Positions 62,402 to 64,000 of a DNA stretch of 64,000 nt are shown here, piece by piece. Under the pieces are notes generated by a model. The model was not told the DNA's origin. It ran no database searches and was given only the letters and a program-made list of their open reading frames with translations. Source of the stretch: JAFLCL01 sp964502175 (GTDB taxonomy: Bacteria; Myxococcota_A; Polyangia; Polyangiales; Sandaracinaceae); assembly GCA_964502175.1 (NCBI GenBank), contig CAZCVE010000031.1:45177-109176 (forward strand), in the 5' to 3' direction. The translations under genes were made by a program, and so were the position numbers. The first letter of the stretch is position 1. The number at the start of each line of letters is the position of its first letter.

Positions 62402-63625
62402 GTGACCGAGCCTGCCGCGAGCCCCTCGGCTGCATCGTCGACCGCGCCGAAGGCGAGCGTTCGCAAGCGCATCCTGCTCGCCTCGCTGTCGACCGTGCTC
62501 TCGCTCGGGCTCGCCGAGGCCGCCGTGCGCATGCTCGGTCTCTCCGATCCCGCGTTCCGTCGGCCGGATCCGGTGCTCGGGTGGTCTCCCGTGCCGGGCG
62601 CGGGCGGCCGTTGGACGCGCGAAGGCAACGCCGACGTCCAGATCACCGAGCACGGCTTCCGCGGCGTCGACGTGTCGCCCGACGCCCCACGACGCGGCCT
62701 CCGCATCGCCCTCGTGGGCGACAGCTACATCGAGGCGAGGCAGGTCGCGCTCGAGGACTCGATCGGTGGTCGGCTCGGCCGAGACACCGGCGAATGCGCG
62801 GGGCATCCGATCGAGGTGCTCGCGTTCGGCGTCAGCGGCTACGGCACCGCGCAGGAGTACCTGCTCTACCGTGAGCGAGTCGCCGCGTACCACCCCGACC
62901 TCGTCGTCTTGGCGTTCCTCACGGGCAACGACGTCGCCGACAACTCGCCTCACGTTCACGCGTCGGACTCGGTGCGTCCGTACTTCGCGGTCGGGGCGAA
63001 CGACACGCTCGTGCTCGACGAGAGCTTTCGCGAGACCGAGGCCTACCGCGCGCGCGCGAACGAGCCGGCGTGGCGAACCCTCCTCCATCGCTCGCAGTTG
63101 GTGCGCGCGCTGAGCGCGCTCGGAGGACACGGCAACGGCTCGACGCGCGGCGAGCTGGGCTTGTCCGACGAGGTGTATGCGCCGCCGACGAACGACACCT
63201 GGCGAGACGCGTGGGCGCGCACCGAGTCGCTCGTGCGTCACTACGCGCGAGACGTGCGCGCCGACGGGTCACGCTTCGCGGTCGTGTCGCTCGCGAACGC
63301 GATCCAGTCCGATCCCGACCCCGCCGTGCGCGAGCGCTTTCGCACGGCCGTGCACGCCGAGAGCCTCGACTACCCCGATCAGCGCATCGCCGAAGCCGGC
63401 GCGCGCGACGGCTACCCCGTGCTCACGCTGGTGCCCACGCTGCGCGCGTACGCCGAAGAGCACGACACGCAGCTCCACGGCTTCGAGAACACCGCGATGG
63501 GCACCGGCCACTGGAACGAGCGAGGCCACGAGCTCGCCTCACGAACAGTCGCGCAGTGGCTCTGCGAGCAGGGCCTCGTCGGCCAGGCCGTTCCTTCGAG
63601 CGCTCCCCGCGCCGGAGAGCCCTGA
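62402..63625 (+). CDS. SGNH/GDSL-type hydrolase, membrane-anchored
   Basis: The 407-aa product starts at GTG 62402, four bases after the HTTM stop. One N-terminal anchor (about residues 28-45, LASLSTVLSLGLAEAAVRML) precedes the hydrolase domain: block I RIALVGDSYIEA (nucleophile Ser), block III FLTGNDVADN (Asn), and a late catalytic pair region GTGHWNERGHELAS. The arrangement N-anchor, GFRG, GDSY, GND and GHWNxxGH matches SGNH enzymes that deacetylate or esterify surface glycans and exopolysaccharide. It probably acts outside the membrane together with the HTTM pair. Confidence 0.88.
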   Translation: MTEPAASPSAASSTAPKASVRKRILLASLSTVLSLGLAEAAVRMLGLSDPAFRRPDPVLGWSPVPGAGGRWTREGNADVQITEHGFRGVDVSPDAPRRGLRIALVGDSYIEARQVALEDSIGGRLGRDTGECAGHPIEVLAFGVSGYGTAQEYLLYRERVAAYHPDLVVLAFLTGNDVADNSPHVHASDSVRPYFAVGANDTLVLDESFRETEAYRARANEPAWRTLLHRSQLVRALSALGGHGNGSTRGELGLSDEVYAPPTNDTWRDAWARTESLVRHYARDVRADGSRFAVVSLANAIQSDPDPAVRERFRTAVHAESLDYPDQRIAEAGARDGYPVLTLVPTLRAYAEEHDTQLHGFENTAMGTGHWNERGHELASRTVAQWLCEQGLVGQAVPSSAPRAGEP

Positions 63626-63720
63626 CGTGCCCTTCGCCACGCGGGGTCGCTCTCGAGCGTCGGCGCGTGCGGTCATGGGCTCTCCTACCGCGACGTCCGC
63701 TCGTGGTTCGCAGCGGGGCT

Positions 63721-63831
63721 CAGATGGGGACGGTCCTCGATATGTCGACAACTCACCGATCGCCGAGGAACGATCAGATGGGGAGGAACGATCAGATGGG
63801 GACGGTCCTCGATATGTCGATAACTCGCCGA
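63721..63831. repeat. direct repeats in a non-coding tail
   Basis: A 39-bp unit beginning CAGATGGGGACGGTCCTCGA occurs at 63721-63759 and 63793-63831 with two mismatches. Between them AGGAACGATCAGATGGGG is tandemly repeated (63766-63783, 63784-63801). Each 39-bp copy contains TCGATATGTCGA. The rest of 63626-64000 shows no convincing gene; the region is less G/C-biased than coding DNA here. Confidence 0.85.
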
Positions 63832-64000
63832 GCGCTTTCGCGGACGCCCTTCTCGCGTCGCGAGCCCAACACGCGGATGCTTGGCGACGCCGCGACCCGC
63901 GAGAAGCATCGGGAAAGACGCGGATCGCAGGATATCGAGATATCGAGGTCGGGTCGCGGCGGGGGTTACCCCCCGCCGCTCCCACAGATCCGGACGTGCG

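Noticed and set aside
63721..63831. possible CRISPR array or attachment site
   Set aside because: Only two copies, no regular spacers, no cas or integrase gene, no tRNA match.

Overview
The window is about 64 kb of very GC-rich DNA with strong G/C bias at third codon positions. It looks like a chromosome segment of a myxobacterium (Myxococcota, probably Polyangiales, Sandaracinaceae-like). The taxonomic call is an inference. It rests on many secreted lipoproteins with Asp/Ala-rich linkers just after the lipobox cysteine (PDAF, VDAF and PDAG units), a MYXO-CTERM-type C-terminus, Ser/Thr kinases with PEGA or ATPase/TPR extensions, MopE-type cysteine motifs and a histone H1-like lysine-rich tail. 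There are no phage genes, no rRNA and no CRISPR array. One 100-N assembly gap lies at 32596-32695.

Layout. 1-3222: a truncated TamB/AsmA-like envelope protein (minus). 3532-8900: a RAYT-like transposase, release factor 3 (prfC), an SDR protein with a degenerate active site, a SAM methyltransferase and a small exported protein. 8908-11456 (minus): an amidohydrolase and a TonB-C protein in one operon. 11539-14528: an unknown protein, then a TetR regulator with a clear promoter/operator, and a thiolase. 14618-18284 (minus): two lipoproteins and MenB. 18350-24200: an MscS channel, class I fructose-1,6-bisphosphatase, a large cysteine-rich MYXO-CTERM protein and a cysteine-rich lipoprotein. 24209-26018 (minus): a LytS/LytTR-type two-component pair. 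26242-29312: a membrane-anchored putative alpha/alpha-toroid protein followed by a GH172 (DUF2961) lipoprotein. 29371-32500: small lipoproteins, a Kazal-motif lipoprotein and an SRPBCC protein with an H1-like tail. 32541-33521: a 274-bp tandem repeat containing the gap, then tRNA-His, tRNA-Arg and tRNA-Lys.

33618-41427: a GT1-type glycosyltransferase, lipoproteins, a TrmH-family methyltransferase, a two-gene lipoprotein operon whose first gene is frameshifted at a nine-base homopolymer, and a fatty-acid hydroxylase. 41569-54718: a MarR regulator and then a remarkable co-directional block: a PEGA-tailed Ser/Thr kinase, a PEGA protein, three related large lipoproteins, and a kinase-ATPase-TPR protein. 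54735-58526: an Rpn-type nuclease gene with an internal 12-bp tandem repeat, fhs (formate-THF ligase) and an RluA-type pseudouridine synthase. 58552-63625: a MopE-like lipoprotein, then a translationally coupled group of a small membrane protein, an HTTM protein and an SGNH hydrolase. 63626-64000: non-coding repeats.

The housekeeping genes (prfC, menB, fbp, fhs, tRNAs, trmH and rluA types) are scattered singly among accessory envelope genes. The most system-like piece is the kinase / PEGA protein / lipoprotein trio / kinase block at 42198-54718. It could couple a sensor on the cell surface to cytoplasmic phosphorylation, but no function can be assigned from sequence alone.
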